DNA of 64,000 nucleotides from an uncultured Duncaniella sp. (GCF_910577345.1 NZ_CAJTMT010000002.1:162410-226409); one strand, 5' to 3'; shown: positions 35,447-43,874, counted from the first letter of the stretch. Program-made: numbers and translations. The notes: a model not told the origin generated them from the sequence alone.

Positions 35447-36415
35447 TTAGAAGTAAATCAGGAAGTCCCCCTCCCATGTGGTGTCAAATATAATGGTGCC
35501 GAAGCCTTGGCCTGCGACGAGCATATTGCCTTTGATTATTGATTCCCGGTCACGGGTATAGCCTACTGTGAGACCTGAGGTATGGCTGATTCTGTCGCCG
35601 TTGCGGTCGTAGGCAGTTATTGTGAGCAGCATTTCTTCGGTAGTGTCGGTGGCAAAAATCATGTCGCTTGCAACCGCGACATCGTCGCCCTCTATCAACG
35701 GCCTGTTGTCGTAGTGGTATCCGGCATCGGAATTGTTGTAGAGACCGAGCCGTATGTTCAAGGAATTTGGAATGAAAAAGCTGTTGCTGACTTCGATTCT
35801 CAAATCCTCAAGTGGGAGATATTTTTTCGGATAGCGTGCTGAAAGTGCTATGTATGCCTCGGCATCATCTGTCAGTATGCGGTAGGCGGCAAGAGGCCTT
35901 GTGAGCTTTATGTCGACAGGAGTGATACATTGGTTGTGATTTATGCCCTCAACTTTTGCGTATGCAGCATCCTTGTAGCGGTAATCGTCGGGGTGGATGT
36001 CATTGAGCATTGTTATAGCGCTGAAGCTTTCCGTGGAGTAAAACGTGTCGTTCTCCGGATGCTTGCCTGAAACGAAATCGCTCCACACTAAGATGTCGTA
36101 AGTTCCTTCATCGGCAACAAGGTCTAAAACCGCAGTGCGGTCTGACGATACTGGCGTGAACGCGCATTTGCGCATAACCTTTTCTCCGGTCCCTGCATCA
36201 TACAGTTCAACGATGCAGCGTCTTGAATAGGCTTCGGCGCCTCTGAATTCCTGATAATCAGGAGTAAGCTCTGCCGATGGAAATTGGATGTGGAGCCTAA
36301 GTGTGGTGCCGCCTATTTCATGCGAACGTATGCATCCCGAAAGCAGTGCGCAGACAATCAATCCCGCAACGATCAATCTCGGGATTTTGCAAGTCTGTGT
36401 CTTCGATGTTCGCAT
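35447..36415 (-). CDS. Mfa2/FimB-like lipoprotein (DUF6562-type)
   Basis: 322 residues; signal peptide with lipobox (CALLSGC). Two beta-rich halves: the first (LRLHIQFPS, CIVELYDAGTG, GTYDILVWSDFVSG, DIHPDDYRYKDAAYAKVEG) resembles fimbrial anchor/DUF6562 proteins of Bacteroidales. The second ends in KGNMLVAGQGFGTIIFDTTWEGDFLIYF. A surface-fimbria accessory role is inferred; no pilin is next to it. It stands alone, divergent from the candidate island. Confidence 0.65.
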   Translation of the reverse strand: MRTSKTQTCKIPRLIVAGLIVCALLSGCIRSHEIGGTTLRLHIQFPSAELTPDYQEFRGAEAYSRRCIVELYDAGTGEKVMRKCAFTPVSSDRTAVLDLVADEGTYDILVWSDFVSGKHPENDTFYSTESFSAITMLNDIHPDDYRYKDAAYAKVEGINHNQCITPVDIKLTRPLAAYRILTDDAEAYIALSARYPKKYLPLEDLRIEVSNSFFIPNSLNIRLGLYNNSDAGYHYDNRPLIEGDDVAVASDMIFATDTTEEMLLTITAYDRNGDRISHTSGLTVGYTRDRESIIKGNMLVAGQGFGTIIFDTTWEGDFLIYF

Positions 36416-36860
36416 ATATTATTAGGTTTGGAAAGCTATGCTTCGCAGGTAGGGCGCCGGCAGGAATCAAGCGTGGAGTTTCATCGTTGTTCCGGTTTGG
36501 AATTGTAAATATATAAATAAAACGCTGAAATAGATGTGTTTGTGTGAATTATTTCAAAGTGTGGCTTAAACCGGACGTTCCGGTTTGTTCCGGGAGTGAA
36601 AAAGAATAGGCTATAAATCAGTGGCTTATAGGCTATTGCTTAAAATCAGGGTGAGAAGACATAAAACGCTCCTTTGACCACTGCATTCTCAAATTCACAT
36701 CTGCACGTCTGAGCCAATTGCAAAAAAAATGACGAGAAAAACAGCGTTAAAATCCTTGACTCTCAACATTTGTTGAGAGTTTTTATTTTTATTTTCCATA
36801 TCTTTGCATTTAAATATCCCAACAACCAAGACTCTGCTAATTTAGAACTTGACATAGACT
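36416..36860. other. 445-bp divergent region with left repeat of the candidate island
   Basis: Holds AATAAAACGCTGAA (36516-36529), TTTGTTCCGG (36584-36593), an imperfect hairpin (36605-36637) and GGGTGAGAAGAC (36649-36660), all repeated in the same order and orientation with nearly equal spacing at 41198-41347. It also holds the palindrome and promoter described next. No gene. Confidence 0.7.
36759..36806 (+). promoter_or_regulatory. Palindrome overlapping a promoter
   Basis: Palindrome of 10-bp arms ACTCTCAACA-TT-TGTTGAGAGT (36759-36780). A -7 box TATCTTTG (36799-36806) follows, with a possible -33 TTGA (36773-36776) inside the right arm. An operator for the gene at 36861 is likely. With its T-rich tail it could also terminate incoming transcription. 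Confidence 0.55.
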
Positions 36861-37946
36861 ATGAAACAAATGACGGGGAGACTTGAATTCCTACTTATCT
36901 TTATTGTTACTGCCCTTGCGTCCTTCGCTATCGAGCCTTGTGCGAATGATTCTATCATGGGTCGGCCATTCAAGGAGTTTTCTACAACTGCCTTCTGTTC
37001 CTACAGCTCTTTCCATCCGAGCCAATATATTGCAGATAACAACTGGGATATACTTTGCGTGTTTAGAAATCCCGGCCCTGTAGCTAAGCTTGACTCGCTC
37101 AATATACCCTACAACAAAAGTCAATTACGACTATTGATGGTTGGTGATTTACTCTCTTTTTCAGATGGAAAGTTGCAAACCAAGATGCCTATTTTCGACA
37201 AGGCACAAACTGAAAGAATTAGAAGCGACTCAAAGGCATTTGCCGATAGTATATTTCCGGATATAGAACCAAAGATAAAGGAACTGATTACAGCTTTCAA
37301 GGCTAAAGGTTATAGCTCGCAGATATATTCCCTGATATTCTCATATTTATTGGATGGATATGTCTGGAGTGATGGTAAGCTGCCGTCACCGGACCGGATG
37401 GCAGATCATGGAACATGGTCAGGGGCCTATTGGGCAATGTGGAATAAACGTCTTGAAGACCGCAACGGTACCAATGGATATGGGCCCCTTAAGGTTAATT
37501 GGACTGATGAACTGGGATATTGGCCAAGTGATAAAATGCTCCTCTCATTCGCGCGGTGCATAATGGATAATCAGCTTCCGGTTAGGGATGAGGATCTGAA
37601 ATCCAAATTAATGAAATGGAATTTGGTGGATTCTAATGGGCAACCTGCGATTCCGATAATTAAAAGCGGTAATAAAGACGAAATTGATCTTCGGTGTGAA
37701 GAAATTACTACGCAAATAAGTAATGCAATCAAGAACTATGTGCCGGATATAGCATCCGGCTACAACATTCTTTCACAAGAAGAAGCCTCTGTAGTTTTTT
37801 ACCACGAAGTCATGTGGGATATACTTACACTTCTGGAATCGAAAGGGATTATTGAAAAGCCGGCGATTCTAAAAGGAGAGGAGGTTGGAGCTGAGCATTT
37901 TTCGGATATTGCATTCATAGTTCTTCAAGAGGAGAACGATGAATAA
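36861..37946 (+). CDS. Hypothetical secreted protein
   Basis: 361 residues; signal-peptide-like start (FLLIFIVTALASFAIEPC). I do not recognise a family. The chain is mostly helical and charged, with an aromatic central part (DHGTWSGAYWAMWNKRLEDRNG, NWTDELGYWPSDKMLLSFARC) and an acidic tail. The Cys in CANDS does not make a good lipobox. The TonB-type receptor gene follows after 48 bp in the same direction, so a periplasmic partner of that receptor is a reasonable inference. Codons are visibly more AT-rich than in flanking genes, in keeping with the island idea. Confidence 0.65.
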   Translation: MKQMTGRLEFLLIFIVTALASFAIEPCANDSIMGRPFKEFSTTAFCSYSSFHPSQYIADNNWDILCVFRNPGPVAKLDSLNIPYNKSQLRLLMVGDLLSFSDGKLQTKMPIFDKAQTERIRSDSKAFADSIFPDIEPKIKELITAFKAKGYSSQIYSLIFSYLLDGYVWSDGKLPSPDRMADHGTWSGAYWAMWNKRLEDRNGTNGYGPLKVNWTDELGYWPSDKMLLSFARCIMDNQLPVRDEDLKSKLMKWNLVDSNGQPAIPIIKSGNKDEIDLRCEEITTQISNAIKNYVPDIASGYNILSQEEASVVFYHEVMWDILTLLESKGIIEKPAILKGEEVGAEHFSDIAFIVLQEENDE

Positions 37947-37994
37947 GAATGCTGAGTCTGTAAAAATTTGTAATGGATTAAGATAAGAAAAACT

Positions 37995-40088
37995 ATGGTA
38001 AAGATTATCGTATCAATAATAATACTTTCTGCCGCCTCAGCTCTCTGTTCTGCTCAGGAACAGGCTGACACGTTAAAGGCACAAGAGCTGAATGAGGTTG
38101 TTGTGCAAGCACAGATGCAACGCACTTCATCGGCAAAGTCAACATATACGCCTACAGGTAGGCAAAAGAACGCGGCCCAAAATGCTGTTGATCTTCTGCG
38201 TCAGATGGCTATTCCCCAAATCAGAATAAACCCTATTGATGAGACCGTTACCGACAATGTAGGCGGCAGCGTAGCCATTTACATCAATTTCCTTGAAGCC
38301 TCCAAAGAGGAAATGGAAGGACTGCGAACCGCTGATGTAAGGCGTGTGGAATATCTTGAATTTCCTACTGACCCTCGTTTCCGTGGAGCTGAGAGAGTGA
38401 TAAACATTATCGTGCAGGAATACGCATACGGTGGTTATACAAAGGTGACTGCGAATGAAAATTTCCTTGTCGGATTGTCAAGCCGTGTCAACATCTTCTC
38501 AAAATTCTCATACAAGAAGATGACCTACGACCTGTATGCCGGAGCCAATAACTGTAACAACCACCATATTGGTAGCACGACAGAGGGCATTTACCGTTTG
38601 ACCGGAGAGGATGGCAAAGAATTTTCGCTGACCCGAAAGGAAACACTTGAATCCTCTCATTATAAGCAGAACCAATATCCTGTCACTTTCCGAGCCACTT
38701 ATAACAGTGACAAAATCCAGATACGCAATCTGCTTGCCTTTACAAACTTAGGAATACCTACAAATGAATATTCCGGCAAACTGGAGTATTCGCCCAATTC
38801 AGCTCAGGGATATTCTTTTGACCGAAAAAATCCGAACCGATCCAACTCAGTCGCTTATGCGGGTACATATTTCTTCGCTCTGCCAAAGGGATATTCTGTT
38901 GACTTCTCCCCATCGTTCAACTATACCCACGGTAATGACTATACGGATTACGCAGTATCAAACCAACCAACAATATACCGTCATGCTAAAGAGAACGCCT
39001 ACAACTATCGTCTGAACCTATATATCCGAAAAAGTTTCGGACAGAAGCACTCTGCAATGTTAGGTGGCAACTATGGCGACAACATCAACCGTCTTGAATA
39101 CACCGGAGACAACGGATACAGAGACAAATTCCATAACGCTTTTGGTGCAGGTATGGTCGGCTACAATTTCCAGACACAGAAAATATCAATTAACCTTGAT
39201 GCCGGTTTTGCTTGGGAGAACAGTGATATAAATGGTAAAAAGAACAGTGACACTTATCCGTTCACTCATATAAATGTACGGTATGTTCCAAATCAGAAAA
39301 ACAGCTTCTCCGCTTATTTCCAATATGCTACTAACAGTCCCGGCATATCGGAGAAATCCTCCGATATACTTCGGGAAAACGAATTGATGTATATCACAGG
39401 AAATCCATTACTTGAAAATAGCCGACACACAACTATAAACCTTGCATATACTTGGATGCCGTCAAATGCTTTTGGCATGAGTGCCTACGGACGTTATTTC
39501 GGTCTGTATGACCGTCAGTTGCTTGTATATACACCATATAAAGGTGGTCAAGCCCTGTTGCGGTCCTATATCAATGACGGCGATTATCTGAATGGAGAGA
39601 TTGGATTGGCCGCCAACTGGAAACTTCTTGACGGCAAACTCCAACTCTACGCTAATCCAAGTCAGTCGTTTTACAAATCAACCGGTATTTTTAATGACAA
39701 CTGTAATTCGTTCCGTGTGACAGCTCAGGCCATCTATTATCTCGATAGTTTCTATTTTCAAGCCTATTACGAGAGTCCCCAGAAAAGTATGTTTACATCT
39801 TCGCCAAGAATAAACAAAGGGCGAAATTTCCACAGTGTAACCGTTGGATGGGCCAACGCTAACTGGAATCTGCGTGTCATGGCTGCCAACTTCTTCAATA
39901 AAGGATGGGACGGCGCGACAACCGCCACCATTTCACCATATTATAGCGAGCGACAGACTATCATCGGAACATCATCACACCCTCGTATAAACTTCACAGC
40001 CACTTATACATTCGGCTATGGCAAGAAAGTACAGCGAGGCAATGAAGTCGGCGAACAATCAGGAGCAGCATCAGCAATCTTGAAATAA
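37995..40088 (+). CDS. TonB-dependent-receptor-like outer-membrane beta-barrel protein
   Basis: 697 residues; signal peptide 1-20 (ILSAASALCSAQ). No carboxypeptidase-D-like domain. A plug-like region from ~30 (LNEVVVQAQ, AAQNAVDLLRQM, GGSVAIYINF, VRRVEYLEFPTDPRFRGAERVINIIV) is followed by barrel strands in the style of the OMP_b-brl_3 family. The final strand is INFTATYTFGYG with a Gly/Ser/Ala-rich tail. Ligand unknown. Second gene after the hypothetical secreted protein; a weak hairpin follows. Lower GC than flanking genes. Confidence 0.8.
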   Translation: MVKIIVSIIILSAASALCSAQEQADTLKAQELNEVVVQAQMQRTSSAKSTYTPTGRQKNAAQNAVDLLRQMAIPQIRINPIDETVTDNVGGSVAIYINFLEASKEEMEGLRTADVRRVEYLEFPTDPRFRGAERVINIIVQEYAYGGYTKVTANENFLVGLSSRVNIFSKFSYKKMTYDLYAGANNCNNHHIGSTTEGIYRLTGEDGKEFSLTRKETLESSHYKQNQYPVTFRATYNSDKIQIRNLLAFTNLGIPTNEYSGKLEYSPNSAQGYSFDRKNPNRSNSVAYAGTYFFALPKGYSVDFSPSFNYTHGNDYTDYAVSNQPTIYRHAKENAYNYRLNLYIRKSFGQKHSAMLGGNYGDNINRLEYTGDNGYRDKFHNAFGAGMVGYNFQTQKISINLDAGFAWENSDINGKKNSDTYPFTHINVRYVPNQKNSFSAYFQYATNSPGISEKSSDILRENELMYITGNPLLENSRHTTINLAYTWMPSNAFGMSAYGRYFGLYDRQLLVYTPYKGGQALLRSYINDGDYLNGEIGLAANWKLLDGKLQLYANPSQSFYKSTGIFNDNCNSFRVTAQAIYYLDSFYFQAYYESPQKSMFTSSPRINKGRNFHSVTVGWANANWNLRVMAANFFNKGWDGATTATISPYYSERQTIIGTSSHPRINFTATYTFGYGKKVQRGNEVGEQSGAASAILK

Positions 40089-40115
40089 TAATAGCTAAAC
40101 ATACCAATCTCTCCA

Positions 40116-40140
40116 AGCTCTCGGCGTAATGTCGGGAGCT
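40116..40140 (+). terminator. Weak hairpin after the receptor gene
   Basis: AGCTCTCGGC / GTCGGGAGCT with G-U pairs and a 5-nt loop, then GTTATTTAAG, 27 nt past the stop. The remainder of 40141-40323 shows nothing I can support. Confidence 0.45.
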
Positions 40141-40323
40141 GTTATTTAAGAACCATTCAAAAAAGTATTCATCAAATTTATAACAGAGCAATGACCAAGA
40201 TTCTCATTGTAGATGCGTCTGCATCCGACGGGGGAATTTTCAAGATAGATTGAGAAGGCAAAATATTTTGCGACCTATACAAAATTATTGCTGTCCGATA
40301 AAATTCGGTAAAGCAATAATAAT

Positions 40324-40953
40324 TTATATGCTTTGTCCCGAATTAGTTCCGATTTCTGATAGAATTTTCCTTGCCCACAATGGTATCGAGGAAACATACT
40401 GCTTTACAATGTGGCCATCAGCAAGTCGGAACAAAATTTGAGCGGTCTTATTGTCGATTGAATTGTCATATACATATAGTCTATCAACATAAGGAGCTAT
40501 GAAGCGGCAGTTGATCATAGACTTTTGATATCTGCTTACTATCTTTGAAATTGGGACATCATGACCACCTTCTATTACACGTTTGGCAATGCGTGAGGCA
40601 TTTATTGTTGGCGATGTAGTTCCAATAAAAAATAGTCTTACGAAAAATCCCGCAGCTTTAGCTTTTAGGATGAATTCGATCTTGTCTTGCGCGGAGAAAA
40701 CGGTTTCGAAAACAAAAGACTTTTTTGATTTGATGCATTCATTGCGCAAATCTGAGCAATAATTAGCCGCTTCTAATATTGCTTTGCTGTCATTCCATCC
40801 ACCGAATTTTTCCTCGGCAATCTGGTCGGGATTGATATATAAGACTCCGTCCGACCATTCATGATGAAGGAACTGAGTTGTGACGGTAGTCTTACCGGAG
40901 CCGTTAGGTCCGGCAATGACAATCATTTCCGGACGATGATCATTAGATACCAT
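40324..40953 (-). CDS. Zeta-toxin-like P-loop kinase
   Basis: 209 residues. Walker A AGPNGSGKTT (~residues 14-23), VLYINPDQIAEEKFGG (substrate-contact Asp region of zeta toxins), FVFETVFS (conserved Glu) and a C-terminal helical part ending in LWARKILSEIG. Zeta toxins phosphorylate UDP-N-acetylglucosamine and block wall synthesis; chromosomal relatives may do other jobs. The start overlaps the last 11 bp of the small gene upstream, a layout typical of toxin-antitoxin pairs. Confidence 0.82.
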   Translation of the reverse strand: MVSNDHRPEMIVIAGPNGSGKTTVTTQFLHHEWSDGVLYINPDQIAEEKFGGWNDSKAILEAANYCSDLRNECIKSKKSFVFETVFSAQDKIEFILKAKAAGFFVRLFFIGTTSPTINASRIAKRVIEGGHDVPISKIVSRYQKSMINCRFIAPYVDRLYVYDNSIDNKTAQILFRLADGHIVKQYVSSIPLWARKILSEIGTNSGQSI

Positions 40954-41155
40954 TGCGATATTGTTCCAGGCGTTTTTTCCAAGTCATTTTCGCTTGAGCA
41001 TATTGGCGCTCGTATTCGGCGTCAAATCTCTTTTGAGCTTCTTCAGCTTTCTTTACGGCTGCATCGCGAGCTTCCGACATAATGGCTTCGAGCATCTCGT
41101 CAGTAGGATCCTCTCCACTAAGAAATCGATAAGAATTCAATTCGTTTTCACTCAT
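40943..41155 (-). CDS. Putative antitoxin of the zeta-like pair
   Basis: 70 residues from the ATG at 41153-41155; a longer in-frame start upstream would cross the promoter region. Mostly helical and highly charged (DEMLEAIMSEARDAAVKKAEEAQKR), beginning MSENELNSYRFLSG. Small proteins of this type precede zeta-like kinases in Bacteroidales, hence the antitoxin call. It overlaps the toxin start by 11 bp. A -7-like TAGATTTG (41188-41195) lies upstream on the minus strand, without a clear -33 box. Confidence 0.65.
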   Translation of the reverse strand: MSENELNSYRFLSGEDPTDEMLEAIMSEARDAAVKKAEEAQKRFDAEYERQYAQAKMTWKKRLEQYRNGI

Positions 41156-41197
41156 ATCTGTTCCGTTTTTGTTCCGTTTTATACATGCAAATCTACT

Positions 41198-41347
41198 AAT
41201 AAAACGCTGAATGATAAAATATTGATTTGACAAAATTACGAAACGTCGTTATTGTGGTGTTCCAAATTTGTTCCGGTATATCACGACAAATGGGTTTAAC
41301 TCGTTGAGTTAAACCCATTTATCTGAAAATTGTCGGGGTGAGAAGAC
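41198..41347. repeat. Right direct repeat of the candidate island
   Basis: AATAAAACGCTGAA (41198-41211), TTTGTTCCGG (41267-41276), a hairpin (41288-41320) and GGGTGAGAAGAC (41336-41347, inside tRNA-Pro). Offsets from the first anchor are 0, 69, 90 and 138, against 0, 68, 89 and 133 for the left copy at 36516-36660. Possible att-like duplication. Confidence 0.6.
41288..41320 (-). terminator. Hairpin downstream of tRNA-Pro
   Basis: 15-bp perfect arms (AAATGGGTTTAACTC / complement) with loop GTT, 12 nt after the tRNA 3' end on the minus strand. Confidence 0.75.
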
Positions 41348-41405
41348 TCGAACTTCCGACCTCCACGTCCCGAACGTGGCGCGCTGCCAACTGTGCTACA
41401 CCCCG
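41333..41405 (-). tRNA. tRNA-Pro (CGG)
   Basis: 73-nt cloverleaf on the minus strand: acceptor CGGGGTG/CACCCCG, D-arm GCAC-GCGC, anticodon arm CCACG-TTCGGGA-CGTGG giving anticodon CGG, T-arm with TTCGAGT, discriminator A. CCA is not encoded. The 3' end matches a 12-bp sequence at 36649. Confidence 0.93.
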
Positions 41406-41760
41406 AACAATCTAATGCGTAACTTGGCATTTTGCGACCACAAAGGTAGTAACTTTTCTAATATCCTCCAAAAAAACTTTTGCTTATAGCCTAAAAAAGT
41501 TTCATTGCATGTCAATTCCGGCGTCGTCATGGGCCAATCTGCATGTTGACCGGTGTCGTGAAGGGCTGATATGTATGTCGATTATGCCATTTCGGCCTTG
41601 CTGTCGCTGATGTGGCGACAGTTGCGGTTTTATTTTTTTACGGAGTAAACCGTGTGGCAGGAGCTGATGTTTTAGTAGTATGATGGAATGACTCCAATGA
41701 TGATTCCGGAGTCGGGTATCCTCAAAACCGTAAAAATTCAAACTCTACTAAAAAACTTTG
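41406..41760. other. 355-bp intergenic region
   Basis: Contains the tRNA-Pro promoter (41441-41472) and, on the plus strand, a terminator-like hairpin CTGTCGC-GCGACAG (41601-41621) followed by a T-run to 41639, with no gene upstream to explain it. Nothing else is supported. Confidence 0.5.
41441..41472 (-). promoter_or_regulatory. Promoter of tRNA-Pro
   Basis: Minus strand: -33 TTTG (41469-41472), 20-bp spacer, -7 TACCTTTG (41441-41448), ~36 nt upstream of the tRNA. Confidence 0.75.
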
Positions 41761-41955
41761 ATGATGGCTCCCCTTGACGAACGCACACTCTTACTTTGGT
41801 TAGGAATTGTATTGCTGGTGATTCTCGTGACTGTGACCGGTATGCTTCTTAACAGGTTCTTTACTTATCGCGCCCATCGCCGGGCTCTTGACGCATTGAA
41901 ACAGCGCCGTATGCCGGAGGCTTCGCAAAGCGTGAAGCAGCCATTCCTGTCGTGA
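41761..41955 (+). CDS. Possible small single-span membrane protein
   Basis: About 64 residues from one of two consecutive ATGs (41761, 41764). One strong TM helix (LLLWLGIVLLVILVTVTGMLL) is followed by a basic cytoplasmic tail (RAHRRALDALKQRR). No family is recognised and no consensus promoter is seen. It is the only coding-like frame here and converges on recO 45 bp away. Could be spurious. Confidence 0.4.
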   Translation: MMAPLDERTLLLWLGIVLLVILVTVTGMLLNRFFTYRAHRRALDALKQRRMPEASQSVKQPFLS

Positions 41956-42000
41956 CCTCGTCCGCGGGCAGTCATCGTCAGATGATGAGTCTGAATCAGC

Positions 42001-42720
42001 TCACAGCATTGACCGCAGGATGTCGAGCGATTTAAGGCTCCGCATGGAGACGTAGTGGATTGAATAATATTCGAGCATGGCATCTATGATGGCGTTGCGT
42101 TCGGTGCGGTTGAACCGGAACCGGTGCATGTTGGCGAATGTCATGCGTGAAAGTAGCATGGCCACTGCCGATTCTTTCGGTGGAAGGAAGCGCCGGTGGA
42201 GCGGCATGGTCTGCCTCCATCGTCCGTCGGCGAGGTCAAGGATACTCCCTTCGGTGAATGTCGATGCGTCAGGTTCGATTCCGAGGTGACGCGACAGATT
42301 GAAGAGGAAACAGATGTGAAAGTTTGCGGTGCGGGCTGCATCAGCGTTGTCAAGACATCGGATGGCGCCGACAAGAAAGTCGAAAAGGGCTGCATCCGGT
42401 TCGCCCCCCTGAAGGGTCACCGCAAGGACTTCGGCGAGAAACATCGCCATCATCTGTTTGACCGGATCGGAGTGGAGCGACGACAGCGCCACGCTCTGCG
42501 AGAGCTGTCGCAGTGGGAGGATTTCTCTTCCGGCGCGCGGTTCGCTCATACATTCGACTATGCCGAGCGACATGCACAGGGCTTTCGCTCTGGCTGCGCC
42601 TTTCCCTTTTCCGGCAGGTAAAGCAAACGACACCCGTCCAAGCTCACGGCTGTAGGCCGTGAGGATGGTTTGGGTGTCGCTGTATTTTGTGGCCTTCAAT
42701 GCCACAAGGTGAAGGATCAT
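42001..42720 (-). CDS. recO: DNA repair protein RecO
   Basis: 239 residues. N-terminal OB-fold pattern (LVALKATKYSDTQTILTAYSRELGRVSFALPAGKGK) and a helical C-terminal half with ALFDFLVGAIRCLD and FNLSRHLGIEPD. RecO binds ssDNA/SSB and loads RecA with RecR in gap repair. The usual C-terminal zinc Cys set is absent, as in several Bacteroidales RecO proteins. The gene begins 10 bp after the upstream OMP stop, so they share a transcript. Confidence 0.82.
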   Translation of the reverse strand: MILHLVALKATKYSDTQTILTAYSRELGRVSFALPAGKGKGAARAKALCMSLGIVECMSEPRAGREILPLRQLSQSVALSSLHSDPVKQMMAMFLAEVLAVTLQGGEPDAALFDFLVGAIRCLDNADAARTANFHICFLFNLSRHLGIEPDASTFTEGSILDLADGRWRQTMPLHRRFLPPKESAVAMLLSRMTFANMHRFRFNRTERNAIIDAMLEYYSIHYVSMRSLKSLDILRSML

Positions 42721-42730
42721 TCCGACGTTC

Positions 42731-43510
42731 TTAGAAAATCTTGCCTGTCAGACGGAATGTGAGGGTGGGATACACCTTGAGGTATTTGATGTAGTCCTTG
42801 AAATCATTGTCGGCTTCGTATGCGAGGTCTTCAAGGTCGCCGGTCTCGGAGTAGACCTGCGGTTTGCCCTGGAATTGAGCGCCAAGTTCGAAGTTGAAGT
42901 TGAGAAGACGTTTGGGAATTGCGCGTCCCCAGCCGATTCCGAGATACGGACGGAAGCTTTTGACTTTGAGACCGCCGCGAACGTTACCGTTCTTGTCGAC
43001 AGGAATCTTGTAGTCGCCGACTTCGATTGATGCGTCGTCCATGTTTTCGAGGGCTGCGCTGTGGCCTTTGATTGTGATGAGCTTATTGCCTCCGAAATAA
43101 CCGCCGGCTGCGATGAAGAATGAGCCGTGGGGGAAGGGGTAGATGTTGAAAATCACAGAGCCTTGTGTGCGGCCGAGGGCACCTTCGACATCGACGGATT
43201 CTGACATCTGTGTGGGAACTCCGTTGATTGTGGTGGTGAAGTCTGCGTCGACATCAGTATTGAAAGTGATGTTGGGCATGAAGTGGACACCTGCGCGGAG
43301 AGAGATGAAGCGGGTGATGGGGGTTGCGGCTTCCACGCTGATACCGTTTGTGCCTACGCCTACACCAAGACCGAGGTGATTGAAGATTCCGAGTGAGGAT
43401 GTGAAGGGTGCGGGAGCTGGTGACGGACACATCGCGCAATGGTCAGCGGCATTTACGGCAATGCCTAATGAAGCAGCGCCAACAAGAAGTGATGCAAGAA
43501 ATTTTTTCAT
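42731..43510 (-). CDS. Outer-membrane beta-barrel-like secreted protein
   Basis: 259 residues; signal peptide 1-21 (LVGAASLGIAVNAA) followed by DHCAMCPSPAPAP. Short barrel pattern with alternating strands (LGLGVGVGTNGISVEAATPI, FISLRAGVHFMPNI, FFIAAGGYFGGNK, FRPYLGIGWGRAIP, FNFELGAQFQG, LTFRLTGKIF). No specific family is recognised. First gene of an apparent OMP-recO transcript from the promoter at 43666-43697. Confidence 0.72.
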   Translation of the reverse strand: MKKFLASLLVGAASLGIAVNAADHCAMCPSPAPAPFTSSLGIFNHLGLGVGVGTNGISVEAATPITRFISLRAGVHFMPNITFNTDVDADFTTTINGVPTQMSESVDVEGALGRTQGSVIFNIYPFPHGSFFIAAGGYFGGNKLITIKGHSAALENMDDASIEVGDYKIPVDKNGNVRGGLKVKSFRPYLGIGWGRAIPKRLLNFNFELGAQFQGKPQVYSETGDLEDLAYEADNDFKDYIKYLKVYPTLTFRLTGKIF

Positions 43511-43665
43511 AATATTGGAACTTGTTTTGTAATGAAATTGGTTATCAGAGATTGGTTTTTATGAGAATAATTGAAGGTTTAAGGCTGATTTGACTTACAC
43601 CTTATTATATAAAGAAGAGCGTCTGTTGGTGCGAATTCTTTGGGCGTTTATTCTCTGTTTTGATG

Positions 43666-43697
43666 CAAAATTAGGCAAAAATGGGCAGAATGTCAAA
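43666..43697 (-). promoter_or_regulatory. Promoter of the OMP-recO unit
   Basis: Minus strand: -33 TTTG (43694-43697), 20-bp spacer, -7 TAATTTTG (43666-43673). It is back-to-back with the tRNA-Glu promoter. Confidence 0.7.
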
Positions 43698-43712
43698 AAA
43701 TATCTTAAAAAA

Positions 43713-43744
43713 TTTGTTTGGTTCAAAAATAGTGCTTAACTTTG
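43713..43744 (+). promoter_or_regulatory. Promoter of the tRNA-Glu/rpsT unit
   Basis: TTTG (43713-43716), 20-bp spacer, TAACTTTG (43737-43744), ~17 nt before the first tRNA-Glu. Confidence 0.78.
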
Positions 43745-43760
43745 CAATCGCTTTTGGGAA

Positions 43761-43832
43761 GGCCCATTCGTCTATCGGCTAGGACGCAAGATTTTCATTC
43801 TTGAAAGAGGAGTTCGATTCTCCTATGGGCTA
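43761..43832 (+). tRNA. tRNA-Glu (TTC), copy 1
   Basis: 72-nt cloverleaf: acceptor GGCCCAT/ATGGGCT, anticodon arm CAAGA-TTTTCAT-TCTTG (anticodon TTC), T-arm AGGAG-TTCGATT-CTCCT. Identical to the copy at 44184. It lies 42 nt upstream of rpsT on the same transcript. Confidence 0.95.
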
Positions 43833-43874
43833 CAAAGAAGACTTAATCAAGAACAAAAAGATTTAAATTAACCG

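Noticed and set aside
36649..36755. Full second tRNA gene at the left island end
   Set aside because: Only the 12-bp 3' segment and a vague D-arm-like stretch match a tRNA; no anticodon stem or acceptor pairing can be formed.
41502..41741. 79-codon minus ORF near tRNA-Pro
   Set aside because: His/Arg/Ser-rich, without recognisable motifs, and it overlaps the orphan hairpin; no support.
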